From assembly GCA_000467715.1 (NCBI GenBank), contig AJFK01000026.1, positions 1-64,000 on the forward strand: 64,000 bases of DNA. Reading direction: 5' to 3'. The notes below the pieces were generated by a model. The model worked only from the letters and a program-made list of their open reading frames with translations, was not told where the DNA came from and ran no database searches. Made by a program: the position numbers and the translations under genes. This DNA is from Hysterium pulicare CBS 123377. Lineage: Eukaryota; Ascomycota; Dothideomycetes; Hysteriales; Hysteriaceae. Positions within the stretch are counted from its first letter, which is position 1. Each line of letters starts with the position of its first letter. This document shows, one piece after another, positions 1 to 12,441 of this stretch.

Positions 1-639
1 ACGCGAACACGGCAAGTAACTGGAAACGGTAGTCTGTCAATCCACTAAGACCTGAATTGGTGTATTGAAAAATCGCAACATCGGAAGAGTCTGCCTGCTT
101 TCAGTTGCCTGTGGTCGTATGTAGCGGATATGATTAATTATTCAAAATATGTAAGGAAAACTTAGACAGCGTCTTATATAAAGCGATCCTGTGGTTTGAA
201 GGAGAAAGGAGGAAGGAAGTGGTTTATATGACACTTGATTATGAATGATTGTTGTTTGAGGATTGGTTTGGGAAGTAAAACAGATAGATGAAAGGGAGGA
301 GGGAAGATGGAGTTGGTTTGAGATGGAGTAGAAAGCTCCTGAATTTTGGGGGTCGGAGGGTTAAGTTTGATGGGTGGGAGGAAGCTAGCTTGTCTTAGGA
401 CAGGTGTATATATTGGTTTTATGGTGAACATTGGACCTTTGGAAAGGTGGTAATGATATTGATCTAGTAACAGTTATCTACAAAGGACCAGTTTTCATGG
501 TTGCTACCTTATGTACATGTACAGAGCGACATTAATAACCCTCAATTTCCTCTAAACTCCTTTCTTTTGTGTGTTAGAAGGTGCGGTATGTAATGTAGAT
601 CTTATCATCGGCCTATCGCAATACTTCTCTCGAATAACT
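1..639. other. Intergenic, no gene seen
   Basis: This stretch has a strongly purine-rich plus strand between about 200 and 400. An 85-residue minus-strand reading frame there is proline, serine and phenylalanine rich, as expected from compositional bias, and looks like no known protein. It is the 3' flank of the minus-strand receptor gene that ends at 640. Confidence 0.5.
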
Positions 640-1816
640 TCATACCGTCGCGACTAACCCGCGATCCGACTCGTTATCCCACGTATTCGGTGAGCCTCTC
701 CCCTCATCATTCCTCGACGTCACAGTCGCCCCAGGCTTTGCACTAGCACTGTACCCAGCCGCCATCTCGAGCTCGTTGTGTGGGGTGCTCGACTTGCTGG
801 CGCTCGACTTGGCCATGCTTATCGGCCTCTGGTATCCCTTACGAGCAGCATAGCGATTTCCGTTTGAGCCGGTCCCAGCTGATCCTGTGAGCGATTTTCC
901 CTGAATGTACTTGTTCCACAGCGGTCTCAGAGCTGGGATGGAACCGCACACAATGGTGAGGAAGATCTCGGCGCTGACCCACAGGGCCAGGGAGTAAATT
1001 TCCCAGGTCAGGTCAGAGCGCTGAGTGAGAGATGCCATATGGCTCACTTTGATGAAGGCGGAGATTCCGGTGAAGGTACTCAGTCCAAGTGCGATGATCA
1101 GTATTACTTTCTTCTTGATGTTCATGTTGAGTTTCCAGAGGAAAGTGCAGGGGAGTAGAGCAAAGACTATGTCGGCGAATCCATTGTAGGTTGCGACGAA
1201 GACGTTGAAGTGCGCCTGAATGGTCGGGTCCCAACATTTGGTGGTGGCTTTAAGCGTAGGGTCCCAGAGTGCCTTCGGGTTCTGGCACTGGAAAAAGGTG
1301 AAAAAGGTGGCTAGGATCATGAAGATGACTGTCGTGACCAGAAGGAACCATATGAACGGTCTTCTCCACTTTGAGACTGTTGTTGATAGAATGCGCAAGA
1401 TGAGCGCACCAACGGCCAGCTTTCCAACTCCGTTCGAAACAATGGAGAGGGCTTGTGCGATGTAGAAAAGTTTAATAGCATAGCCCGCCTGCGAACTTGA
1501 TAGATAAACCAGATGGCGGAAGCCACTACTGAGACCCAAGTCGACGCAGACGACAACAAATGCAGTCCAGACCAGCTAAATCGGTATTAGCAATTTCGAC
1601 TTGCCTGGCAAGAGATGAATAGTTAAAGGTGTCGTTACATACCCAACAAGCGAACATGAGAATATCGTCGGCACCAATCCTGTGAATGATGATCCGCGCC
1701 CATGCCCTCAAGGCAATAAACACCGTACTTATCGCCCAAAACGTTATTACAACTCCAGCGAACGAGGCTCCTCTGGCTACGTCCGGCGGCATCGACGAGG
1801 GCTGTTGCTGGGCCAT
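640..1816 (-). CDS. Pth11-like seven-transmembrane receptor (fungal rhodopsin-type membrane domain)
   Basis: Two exons: 1816-1643 and 1575-640, giving 369 residues. The 67-base intron has a GTATGT donor and TTTAG acceptor, and joining in phase 0 restores the helix around ADDILMFACW-LVWTAF. Seven hydrophobic segments span residues about 15 to 275. An acidic ADD pair precedes helix 2, a Cys sits in the FFQCQNPKALWDP loop, and GSIPALRPLW closes the last helix; this layout is characteristic of the fungal rhodopsin-type domain (DUF3468-like) of Pth11-related proteins. The C-terminal 90 residues are a Ser/Gly-rich, presumably cytoplasmic tail. Such proteins sit in the plasma membrane and are thought to sense surface or nutrient cues, but the ligand is unknown. 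An in-frame ATG at 1828 would add four residues. There is no obvious link to the NRPS cluster. Confidence 0.85.
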
Positions 1817-1828
1817 GACAGTCAACAA

Positions 1829-3421
1829 TAAGATCTTTGGCCGATGAGTTAGAAGGAAACAAGAGAGAGAATGCAGCGAGAGAATTTGATGGTCATATGC
1901 TACGGGACTAACGGCTTAGTAGTAAGATCTAGGAGAATGGAATTGCAAATACCGAGCCAGCATGTTCGGCGGTAACCTCAGACGAGATGATCGGAAATGA
2001 TCGATAACCTTGCATCGACTAGGGCTGCGGTGTTGGACGTGGCGGAGTCTCATATGCGAATGGTTGACGTTGTTGGTTGCCGGCATGGGGCTATTCCTTT
2101 TGGATGGTCAACATGCAGTCAGACCTCCACGACAGGGTGCGATCGACTTCTCCTCCGGCTTATCGTCCGTGCTTGTGTTCGGGTTATATTGGCTGAACTT
2201 GCGACCGTATGCTTCTTCTGCTAGGATTAATTCTTGGGGAGTATTACACAAGCCAAAAAAGGCCTTCCACCGTTACAATGGGTCTGTGGCTTAGTTTAGC
2301 CCAAAATTATGGGTCGTAAATGTAATATAGATCAGCGCCAACGGCGATCCACTATCAGCCTTGCAATTGCTCCCATTTACCATGTTAATGCATGCAGTCG
2401 CAGTCCACCCTCTTTGCACCCTTTTATGGTGGGCTTTGGTTGTCGGTTTGGAGATTGAAATCTCCGATTTTGGTGCCGTCGCACTCTGTAGACTCACTCA
2501 TAGCGGAATTTTGAGTGGATACAGGTATAGATGCAATGAGAAACAGATGTCTTATGGCCGGCCAGCAGTGTAAAAGAAATTTCCAAAGCCAAATAGTGTG
2601 TATTGTAAGGAAGACAGATCGCTCCATGATTATGTGGGGTACGATCTTGGATCTTGCCTACGTAAGCCTAATTACAAAATCTGTTCTTCCACGTGACTTA
2701 TATCGCACAACATTTATTAAATGCGAAAACTATCATAAATCAACGCAGTCCGTCTTCCAATGGCTCGAAACTTATAATTTCCAAACAGGCAGAAGTTATC
2801 GCAGCTGCCCTTTGATAAAAAAAACGCAACCAAAGAAAGTAACGTCCACATCCACCTCTCACCTCACCCCAACTGAAACACGCCAAAATCCCTAATCCTT
2901 CATCCTCCAGCCTCAACTTCAAACAAACTCCCCTCTTCCTCATCCCCTGGTTCCCAACGAACCTTCACACAGGAACTCGTTCTGAAAATGCTGCCCCTCG
3001 TATTCTTTAGACACCATTCGAGTTTCACTTTTGACAGACAGTACTTTTTTGAAATATAGAATGTCGATTTGAGAGCAGGGTCGTAAGAGTAGGGGTGAAT
3101 TACCAGCGCGCTATGCCGACTAGAGCCGTGAATCAGCGTAGGGGCTCATGGCGGTGGCCAGGATAGCTATGCGTATGGCTACGTAACCCACAGGAAAAGA
3201 GGATAAAGAAAACTGTATGGGCCCTGTCATAACACTTATTTAGGGGTTGCGCAAAACAAGAGATATTGTTAGAGTTAATGAATGGCATTTTACTAGCCTA
3301 AGTTATCATCATGTTCGGAGTTCCTATAAAAGCTGGTCTATCAGACTCTGCTCTATCTTATCTTCATCCCTAATTCGTATTACATACCCCTTCCCTGAGC
3401 CTCCTAACCTCCTAACCCAAA
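1829..3421. other. Intergenic, no gene seen
   Basis: This 1.6 kb lies between the receptor 5' end and the transporter 3' end. Several frames of 60-126 codons occur on both strands, but none has a recognisable motif or convincing start. A TATAAAAG-like sequence near 3326 on the plus strand is not followed by a credible gene. Confidence 0.45.
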
Positions 3422-5241
3422 TCATCCCTCCCTCCTCTCCGGACTCATCTCCCCCTCACCCCTCAACACCTTCTCCTTGTCACTCCAATCCCCCCTCTCA
3501 GCATCCAACACCTTCCTAAAGTCAACATGCGTCTTCCAAGCCGGCACGCCCGCCAGGAACATCTCTTCGACCTGTTCGAGCGTCTTGCCGCTGGTTTCGG
3601 GGAAGCAGAAGAAGACGTGGATGGCCATGGCGGTGCAGAAGACGCCGAAGATGATGTAGACTTTCCATTGGATGTTTACGAAGGCTGGGGGAACGAAGTA
3701 GGAGAGGGCGAAGTTGAAGATCCTGGAGGGGGGTGTTAGCATCGTTGCTCTAAACTGAAGATCAATGGGTTCAGGGGTATATCTTGAAGGGACTTACCAG
3801 TTTGATGATGTTGTCAAAGCCACGGCCTTTCCTCGGACGCGCAGAGGGAACAATTCCGGAGGGTAGATCCAAGATACAGGACCCCAAGTAGGGGCGAAAG
3901 ATGCGACGAACAGATATGTGCAGGCGATGACAGCTTTGGCAGGTGCGCCCGAAATCTGCCAGCTCTCCTCGGGGACGTTGTCAATGCCACCTGGAGGAGC
4001 TGGGGATCCGTACGAAGCCATTAACCCTGCATTTGCGTACATCCAGATTGCCATGAAAGTAGCGCCAATCATCAGAGGCCAGCGGCGGCCCCAGCGGTCG
4101 ATGAAAACGAGGGCGAAGATGGTCATAGCGACGTTGATGACGTATTGAATGGATGAGGCGACGAGGTTGCTATTACCGCTCAGACCGGCCATTGAGAAGA
4201 CGTATGTCACATAGTACACAGTCAGGGTGTCAGCATGATCTCTACGCTCCTGAGGTTTCCATAAACTTACTCATAACGTTCATGCCAGTAAGCTGAGACC
4301 AGATCTGAGTAAAGACACCAATATGGGTACGATTGATCATCTTAGGCTTGAAGAGTTCAAAGTAGCTAACATCGGCATTGTTCCGTTCGAACTCGATCAT
4401 CTCCCTGATCTCGCTAAGCTCGCGGGTCACAAAAGGAGCATTCGGATCGCCCTTTCCATGAACAAGGGTAAGCACGCCATGAGCGTCCTCCCAGCGATCC
4501 TTCTTGGCGAGCCAACGAGGTGATTCCGGAAGAAAGAGAAGGCCGAAGAACAAGCCAATGGCAGGAAGCATTTGTAGGCCCCATGGAACCCTGAAGGCAG
4601 CAGCACCCTTGATGAAAGAGCAGCCGTAGGAGATGTAGAACATGATGAGGATGCCCCAGGTGATGGCCCATTGCTGAGCCCCGACGACACGGCCACGCTT
4701 GCTGGGAGGTGCCAGTTCGGAAACGTAGACGGGGACTTGAGCGGAACAAATACCGACGGCGAGACCGTTGATGAATCGACCAAAGATTAGCATTCCGATG
4801 TTTTGAGATGCGCACACTAGAATTGAGCCAATGCACCTGGTGAAATCATTATTCAATGTTCTGCTGTGCACAATAGTGGGTGGATTAGACTGACCAGATG
4901 ATGCAACCGACTTGAATGGAAGTCTTTCTGCCCCAGAGATCGGAGATGAAGCCGGATGCCAAAGCGCCGACAAAGGAGCCACCAGGCATCGCAGCAGTGA
5001 TGCCGCCCTGAACGTCAGACTTTGGGCCCGAGCAATCCTGATTGTCGTATGGTGGTCCATGTGGGCCTTGATTGAAGTAACATTTGTATTGTGAAGTTCC
5101 CAGACTTTAGGTAGTGTCAGCCAGTTATGTTGTAGCATTTATAGGAGAGACATACATGGCACTCATCGACGAGATGTCGAAACCGAAGAGACCACCACCA
5201 ATGACCGCAATAGCGGTTATGAAATAAATGTTTCCAATCAT
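3422..5241 (-). CDS. MFS sugar (hexose-type) transporter with one anomalous splice site
   Basis: Five exons are inferred: 5241-5156, 5104-4895, 4836-4271, 4218-3798 and 3722-3422, giving 527 residues, normal for fungal hexose transporters. Family hallmarks are GGGLFGFDISSMSA in helix 1, SDLWGRK between helices 2 and 3, the FGRFINGLAVGICSAQVPVYVSE stretch, PESPRWL after helix 6, QLTGMNVM in helix 7, DRWGRR, and PETSGKTLEQVEEMF at the C terminus. It should import hexoses across the plasma membrane by proton symport; the substrate cannot be told. Introns 1, 2 and 4 are GT-AG. Intron 3 starts with GTAAGT, but the only position that restores the family sequence (MNVM-MYYVTYVF) has the intron ending in CTG rather than AG. 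The alternative AG at 4241-4240 would leave a 31-base intron and insert foreign residues. Either a rare acceptor is used or this allele is splice-damaged. Confidence 0.85.
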
Positions 5242-6763
5242 GGTGTTGGTGTTAGTATTGCGCTCAACTCATAGGCCTGTTAGTCGATGTTGGAGGCAGA
5301 GGTGAGGTTCCAGCGGTGGGGGTCGGGAGGTAATTTATGTCTGAAGACGCAAGCGGAGCTTCACCCCATGGAACAGGCAAGTGACAGGCATGACAGGGTC
5401 GAATCTTGCCCGATAGCGTGGATCCCCGCAAAACAACATCTGATGGATTAACCAACGTGGTATGAAGGCCGGGACACGGGAAGTGATTGGCACTCTCCAC
5501 TGTGTATGGCCCACATGATGGCACGTTGGAGTTGGAGGCCGTCGATAGCCAGGGAGAAAAAACGGGGGAGATGAAGATCCGACCAGTAGTCGTGATCCAC
5601 TTATCCTCCCCGAAGCCCTCACATCATCTCAAAAACCTCTTTTTCTCCCAAACTCCCTCAATCACTTCTTCAACATGTTCAGCAGTGTGCCAGTTCGCCG
5701 ACGTCATAGCCGTTAAATCGTCGCACGGAACATGTCGCAAACAGGCGCCGCTGACGTTTCAAAGCGCCAAGCCCTCGTTAAGACGTTACATGGTGCCCCA
5801 GGTGCGTGGACAGGGCAGAGCTCACTAAGCGGTTTCCGGTAAGGATTGGCTTTACGCTTTAACGCTAAACCGCCGAATTTGCCGAGGAAGCCCTTGGGTT
5901 TACGCCTCAGCCGGCGCATAAGCACGTCAATCAGTTATGTATCCCCCCGGCTGGACGGAGTAGTCATCCATCTACAGCTGTCTTGCGTTTTTGAAGTCGA
6001 AACCACCAAGTGGTTGCATCGTTCCACTACCTTGGAAAAAAAAGAGGGGAAACCCCGAGTTTGATGGTTCCGCTTTCCTGCACAAGCACCTCGCGAGGAG
6101 AATCGCTCGTGCGCCTTGGACTTTGAGTGGATGGATGCATAATGGTTTGATCGCTACTAGTCGTGGTGGATTTCGGGGTCTCGTTGGCGTACGCGGTACC
6201 GAGCAGAGACTGCCCAGTTCCAAGTACAGAGAAGTGGGTGACTCGTGGCTATTCGGATCAGGAGAGACGAGTTCTGATGGCTGGAAGAAAGGCAAGAAAG
6301 ATGGACTGCACTCGTCAAAAAAGGTCTATGAACAGTAATATGCAGCAGAGTCTGTGCGAGAGTCGAGAAACTCATATGATATTGTGGTACACAAGTACTT
6401 CATTGTGGTGGTGTGATATACTCGACGTCGGGCGCATTACCTCGTTCGGAAAACGGCGTTATACAGAATCTTGACACATTGCACATACATTGTATGGTGG
6501 AGTGGATCTCTTAAAAGGGACTACAGACGGCTGTGGCCATGGCGCCCAAGAGGACGACGGTAGGATTGCTGCATTTGGGCAAGCAAGTTCAAGGTTAAGC
6601 TTCACACGAATGGGAAATACAACATCGCCTTGTCTGCTACACCCATTGGTGGCTCAATATACTTCGTTGCGACTATGAATCTACGCTATGCAGCCATCGC
6701 AAAAATAAAGGGGGGGTACCACCTCTTTGCGCTCGATACCCTGTGTATGTATAAGATTAGAAT
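5242..6763. other. Intergenic, no gene seen
   Basis: This is the promoter side of the sugar transporter and the 3' flank of the Sac phosphatase. Overlapping frames of 70-115 codons exist on both strands but none has a supporting motif. Confidence 0.45.
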
Positions 6764-9700
6764 CTACGCCCAAACCAGTTTCTTGAGTGAGTAGCCCAAT
6801 TGCTCCAGATATCCTGTACTCTTCTTCGCATCAGCGAGGGAAATGATGTCTTTTTCATCAACAGCCAACTCCCTCCTCCCCTCCTCTTCAACTTCTCCTT
6901 CTACGCCATCGGCCTTCCTGTGCTTATTAGCAACTCTAACAATCTCCTCGCAAACAGTCTTCACCATCTCCACCTCACTCAAAGGCTGCTCCACAGCTTC
7001 CCCAGCAGCAATAGTACTCCCAGGCGGTAGAGCCTTGAAAGCGAGGAATCTGCCGATGAACTCATGTTGCTTGCCCTTAGATCCTTTATTTTCCTCTCCT
7101 TTCTTGCCGGCGCCACTGTCCAAACTCCTCGTATTCTTTCTGACTAGTGCCATATCCTCATCGGCGCGATACCGAATCACGAACCCCACATTCCTTCCCT
7201 CGTCCATGTGTCTCTGGGCTAGGGTACTGGTGATATAAACGCCTCTTACGATGCCTTCCACGTTATCCAACGCCACCCTTTCGAATTCCCTCACTTTCTC
7301 TGTTCCCCAATCAAGACGACAGAAGTAGATTGCCCGTTCAGTCAATAGAAGCACTGCTTCTTCAAACGTCGCGGTTTTGAGCGAATTCGCAGCACTGGGA
7401 CATGAGAGCGTCCACCCAGCCAATAAGCTCTCCTCTTCGTTCTCGATCACTATACCAGCGGAGCGTTCGATGGCAGCTTGTCGCACTTTACGGAGGTCGA
7501 TGAAGTAGTCGGAAGACTTCATGTCTGCTTCAAACTCTGCGAATATAGAATCTGTGGCGCGTCCAAGGAGGTAATCAATGACAGCTTGGGCGAAATAGTC
7601 GTTCACAATGTTGTTGTAGTATCTGCTCAGCGTGAGACCGAAATCAGTCAAAGCCCCGCTGATGTTACGTTTCCTCGTTCTTGTGAAATCGCCCTTCAAC
7701 GCAGCAGTTCCAGCATACTGTTTGGAGATGGCGTCGCCGTTATCAGCCCAGAGCAAGTTGAACCATGATGTAGTAGGGTCGTTCTGAAGATCGATGGAAA
7801 TATTCAAAGCGGAGAGTTGCGACTCGAGCGCTGTTCGAGCACAGGCGGATTGGACAACGTTGGTGCGGTCAAGACAATCCATGCAGTTCGTACGTATCAC
7901 ACCGGTTTGTTGCTTAACCACCTGATCACCCTCGATCACGGTCCACCCCGTGGAGTCCATAAACGGTGACAGGGTGTTAATCAGTATGGAGATTTTCTCG
8001 AAATGCATCCCTCTGCAGACATTATGGAAGTCAAACCACTCGAAGTCAAGAGGAGTTCCCTTGCCATCAATACCTCCCTCAGAGTTGAGTTGCTTCGCGT
8101 GTTTCTCGTACGCCTCGCCAATTTTGGTTTCCGTACCATGTTTGTCGACCAGCGAAGTGCAATAGACAGATCCATAGCGGGCAGCAAGCTTGGAGAAATG
8201 AAGTTTGAAGGCGTTAGAGTTTGTCTCAGGGGATCCCCAGAACATGACCTGTGGCTTGAGACTGTACGGTGATTGTGAGAAGAAAAGCGGTATTGAGGCT
8301 CGGAACTGGGTGAAGGAGTATATCTTATCCTTTGCGGAGTCCCAAGTCGGCGAGGAGAGAATCTGCTCAGTCTCGACACTGTTCGCTGCATTGCCCTCAT
8401 CATCGACCCCGCGTCGCAGGTAACGAAGACCCGCACGCTTGATTGATCGTCGAGAAACAATAGTTAACAGAAAGTCTTGGCCAGTGGATTCTTCTTTTGC
8501 TGGTTGTTCTGGAGAGGGATTGGGCGCTTCTTCCGATGTGTTTGAGTAAGTCTGGAGACTAATGTCGTCAGGATTGGACGCTGTATCTATAACCGCGCTA
8601 TTCGAAGCTTCATCTGTTATTTTGATGCTGAATGCCTTCTGACCAACAAACCCCTGAATTACCGGAAGTACGAAACTATGCTGTCCGGCCTCTATGAATG
8701 GAGCCATGATGTGTTGGTTCCAGAGAAACTAGGAATTGGATAAGTATACGGTGAAATATCAAAAGTCGCAGTACACGTACCAGCGGATCATACTGCTTGA
8801 ATAGCGGCACACTCGAACTAGACTTCTGCTCTCCAACGCCTCTCGATAGATCATAATCGTACGAGAAGAAAAAGTTACCCGACGCAAAGTAAAGTCGCGT
8901 CGTTCGTAGAATTTTGGGTAGCAAGTTTGCAGTGGAACTACCTTTCGGTGCCTCTAACGCTTTCGGGATCTCCTCTGGGCTGATCGCCTCTCGGCCACCC
9001 TCCTCTTTATCTGCTTCAGGAAGAGGAAAGTTTTCGGGATTCTTGGGACTCAAGACTTGCTCTTCCTCCTGTGGCAGTGTAGATTCCACATTTTGCTCCA
9101 GCTTCTTCCTCGTAAGCTCCTCTTCCGAGCTCATTCCCTGCATTCGCCTCCCTTCGGCACTCCATCCTCGTTTCGAGAACCACTTATCCGCAAATCGACC
9201 ATAAACTCCCTTCCTCGTAATGACATCTTCTGCAACGCTTGTCCTTCTATCAAGCGGTCCCCTTTGTCCTGTCACGGGATCCTTGACCTCCTCTTTTGAT
9301 GGCGCAGCTGCTACCTCCTCGTCCAGCGAATCTCCGGCGATGCTTTGTCCCTCATCATCCTCGCTTTCGGTGTCCTCAGCATCTTCACCATGCACTAGAG
9401 GCTTACTGTGCCGCTTTATGTGTTCCTTCGTAGCTATTATAGCTTTGTCCGCGTCGGATTGGGAGGAGAGGGGGACGAGGGCGACGTCGGTGATCTTGTA
9501 TATCGATCTGCCGCGAATTTGGGCGACCTCTTCCCGGCCGGATATAGAGATCAAGAATGTGGACGAGGCGACCGTGAGTAATCCTAAGCTTGTCGTCAGC
9601 TGCGTGCTTCGTACGTTTAATGCCTGTGATGGAGAATTCTAGTGATCAGTCCACAGCAATGGGTGCTCATACCCATGATCCCATGCGCCTCCAACGAGAC

Positions 9701-9871
9701 GGCACCAGTATCCTCCTCTCTTCTATCCTTAAGTAAAGGCCCAACATTGCCTTTGTAGTCTATTTTGATAGCTTGCTGCGTCGTTGGAGGGTGATTTCTC
9801 GGTGGACTCGGCTGAAGGATGAGACCGTCGACAGCAGCAAAAATGAGGAGTTTTCGTACGAGCCCCGGCAT
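6764..9871 (-). CDS. Sac-domain phosphoinositide phosphatase with hSac2-type C-terminal region
   Basis: Three exons, 9871-9673, 9583-8781 and 8728-6764, give 988 residues. Both introns are GT-AG and rejoin conserved sequence (EAHGIMG-LLTVASS and QYDPL-FLWNQH). The Sac domain runs from the N terminus to about residue 700. Its catalytic motif CMDCLDR (CX5R, residues about 616-622) lies in the family context RTNCMDCLDRTN, so the protein should dephosphorylate phosphoinositides through a cysteinyl-phosphate intermediate. An acidic, Ser/Glu-rich insertion of roughly 170 residues interrupts the N-terminal half. Residues about 780-870 resemble the hSac2 homology region of human INPP5F/Sac2. It probably acts on endomembranes or the plasma membrane in lipid signalling and trafficking. 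It looks like a conserved housekeeping gene and not part of the metabolite cluster. Confidence 0.9.
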
Positions 9872-10314
9872 TCTGGAGTTACGGTAGCACTAAATAGGAC
9901 GTCTATGTGAGTATAGAGCAGCACTGCCCATGGCGGGGAGCTGTATAGCGTTTTGGTGTTGAGGGGTGCCGAGAAAGGTGCAGATGACGTCGTGCGCTCA
10001 TGCTCGTTGCTTTTGGGAGCACGGGCTCAAGTCACGAAAACAAGCCTTCAGCTCGACGCGACCTACAGTTATCCAGTCTTCTCACCACAGCGATCAACAG
10101 ATCACGATTATGTGGTGCAACAACATGTTATTGCCTGGTGGTCATCCATTCGAATATTCCTCGGAAGAGTAAAATCTGTTCGCGCCTCGTCTGAGTTCAT
10201 CTAGCCTAAGATGACCCCTATCAGCTACCATCTTCCAAGGTAGTCCTATGGACATCGAGCCTTTCAAACGAATAGAATATCCAGGCCCATCGATGCTGTT
10301 TCTTGTATGTCCTT
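9872..10314. other. Divergent intergenic region between Sac phosphatase and HET gene
   Basis: This 443-base stretch separates the minus-strand phosphatase start from the plus-strand HET gene start, so it probably holds both promoters. Short plus-strand frames up to 83 codons are not convincing. No TATA box stands out. Confidence 0.4.
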
Positions 10315-12441
10315 ATGCGAAGACCACTCAGCAAGCTAGCCTCGCGGTGGGCCACGTTTCTATTTTCCAGGCCTCGACGAGCAGCCCAATGTCAGTCATG
10401 GGCACTCAATATATCAAGGAAAACCTTACGGGAGACAAGCCCCAAAGGGCAAGGAAGATACTTCGCAGACCCTACGACTGTGCGCAATGAATCGTTGCCG
10501 CACCTGGTGTCGAGTCCACCATCGACTATTAACACAGCCTTGCCATTTGAGGGAACCCACCGAAGAATCCCCTACGTGGATGACACTACCAACCCTTGGC
10601 CATCATCCGGGTGTTCGATAGCTGATGCCTTTCTCGCCAGCTATACATACGAACGTCTCAACTGGGCCGGCAATGAGATTCGGCTCGTTCAGATCCTTCC
10701 GCAAGACCCAAAGACGGGAGACGAAGAGGACGGTCCGCTCGCTTGTACCATCACCAATGTATCGCTAGAGGATAACCCATCATACGTCGCATTATCCTAT
10801 GCTTGGGAGGAAACCACCCCGGTCAAGCCTCTAATTCTCAATGGCAAATTAACTCGTGTAACCGCCAGTCTTGATATAGCTCTTCGCCAGATCCGTAGAC
10901 TGCAGGTAACGAGTGGTGCGTTTCGAACATCGCGATTTTTTTGGGTGGACGCCATCTGTATCAATCAAGAAGATGAGATCGAAAAGAGCTGGCAAGTCCA
11001 GCAAATGAATCGTATCTTCCAAGAAGCCGAATATGCTCTCGTATGGCTGGGTCCGTCTTCTGATGACAGCGACACAGCAATGGAGGTCCTAGAGCATGTA
11101 GGACTTGCCATTACCTCTAGACTTGACCATGTCGACAACCCGACCTTGAGTTCATTCGAACTTCTCTCAAATCTCCCGGATGAATTCTTCACCTCTTTGA
11201 AGGCTCTGCTGCTGCGTACATGGTGGAGACGAATTTGGGTTGTTCAAGAATTTGCCTCAGCGAAGAATGTTGTATTTCTCTGCGGTGATATCTGCCTGTC
11301 ATGGCATTCTTGCTTCCAGACCTTGGGAGCACTTGAAAAATTCAAAAGGGAGGTTGCAGACAAGGGTTGGAGAGGGGCCATTGGCAGCCACGAGTATCAA
11401 CAATCCATGACGGAGATATCCTCGATTGTCGCAGTATTACGCCTCTTTGGCATACGACGGACCTTGAACCATGATCAAAGAAAATTGTCTCTTTGGGAGC
11501 TGTTAACTCTAAAGCGGTTCGGCATGCAAGCTACCGATACCCGGGACTTTGTATACGCCTTGACCGGAATAGCAGAGGACGCTTCAGCAAAGCATCTATA
11601 CCCAGATTATACAAAACACGTGCGGGACGTTTACACAGAAGTTGCAAAATCTTTCTTGGCAGAAGGCAGGCTACGGACTCTATGGTTGTGTTCACACCCT
11701 CGCCGAATACCAAATCTTCCATCTTGGGTTCCCGACTGGTCTTCCATTTGGCGGGCTGACCGCCGTTATCTATCCGGAGATGCCGGTTATGGCTCGGGTT
11801 CTAGCATCTTTGCCGCGTCACGGAAATTCCGACCCATTGTGAGCTTTAGTTCACTCGACTCACAAACGATACTTCATCTTCAAGGATTCAACTTTGACGT
11901 AGTGGAGACTACGAAGCCGGCATTCGACATGGATCGAGTCTTAGGGCAAGACAACCTCCCACATATATACAAAGCCCTCGAGGCCCGTTGTCGAGCTTTT
12001 CGGGAGCTTCACTGCGACTGGAACACAGTGTTTCGATGTGTTCTTGCTGATATTGAGGTGCTCTGGAGCTCTGACGTTCGCTTTACATATCGTCGGTCTT
12101 CTCGGAAACTAAGACGCGAGCTATACGAATTTCTCATCATGTCTCCTGACGACCGCAGATTCAACAGCTCTTCAGGTCTACCTGCGACTTTGTTGGATAT
12201 ACTCTATCGGCATAATGGCAGACGGCCATTCATCACCAAACGCGGACATCTCGGCCTCGGGCCTGCCGAAATGCAGAGCGGAGACGTTGTCGCTGTGGTT
12301 CTTGGATCTGAAGTGCCTTTTGTGTTTCGAGAAGTAGTGGGAGGCTGTTTCCAGGTGGTCGGAGAGGCATACGTTGACCAGATTATGGACGGCGAAGTTA
12401 TGGATATGCAGTTACAGAGGACATCTTTCAAAGTTGTCTAA
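10315..12441 (+). CDS. HET-domain (heterokaryon incompatibility-type) protein
   Basis: A single uninterrupted frame of 708 residues runs from the ATG at 10315; the true start may lie elsewhere because the first 110 residues have no recognisable features. The HET domain begins near residue 125. It shows the diagnostic blocks YVALSYAWE (about 157-165), FFWVDAICINQ (about 208-218) and ALVWLGP, followed by RTWWRRIWVVQEF. A DTRDFVYALTGI block follows, then PSWVPDWSS and the C-terminal GLGPAEMQSGD region common in this family. HET domains are TIR-like modules that trigger cell death on allorecognition or pathogen sensing; the partner of this one is unknown. It marks the left border of the metabolite cluster. 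A truncated relative with the same type of C-terminal region lies at 59461-60537. Confidence 0.88.
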   Translation: MRRPLSKLASRWATFLFSRPRRAAQCQSWALNISRKTLRETSPKGQGRYFADPTTVRNESLPHLVSSPPSTINTALPFEGTHRRIPYVDDTTNPWPSSGCSIADAFLASYTYERLNWAGNEIRLVQILPQDPKTGDEEDGPLACTITNVSLEDNPSYVALSYAWEETTPVKPLILNGKLTRVTASLDIALRQIRRLQVTSGAFRTSRFFWVDAICINQEDEIEKSWQVQQMNRIFQEAEYALVWLGPSSDDSDTAMEVLEHVGLAITSRLDHVDNPTLSSFELLSNLPDEFFTSLKALLLRTWWRRIWVVQEFASAKNVVFLCGDICLSWHSCFQTLGALEKFKREVADKGWRGAIGSHEYQQSMTEISSIVAVLRLFGIRRTLNHDQRKLSLWELLTLKRFGMQATDTRDFVYALTGIAEDASAKHLYPDYTKHVRDVYTEVAKSFLAEGRLRTLWLCSHPRRIPNLPSWVPDWSSIWRADRRYLSGDAGYGSGSSIFAASRKFRPIVSFSSLDSQTILHLQGFNFDVVETTKPAFDMDRVLGQDNLPHIYKALEARCRAFRELHCDWNTVFRCVLADIEVLWSSDVRFTYRRSSRKLRRELYEFLIMSPDDRRFNSSSGLPATLLDILYRHNGRRPFITKRGHLGLGPAEMQSGDVVAVVLGSEVPFVFREVVGGCFQVVGEAYVDQIMDGEVMDMQLQRTSFKVV

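Noticed and set aside
174-431. 85-codon minus-strand frame, Pro/Ser/Phe-rich
   Set aside because: Explained by strong purine skew of the plus strand; no motif, no conserved pattern.
3324-3340. Plus-strand TATA-like box with a pyrimidine-rich downstream stretch
   Set aside because: It runs into the 3' end of the minus-strand transporter, with no plus-strand gene following.
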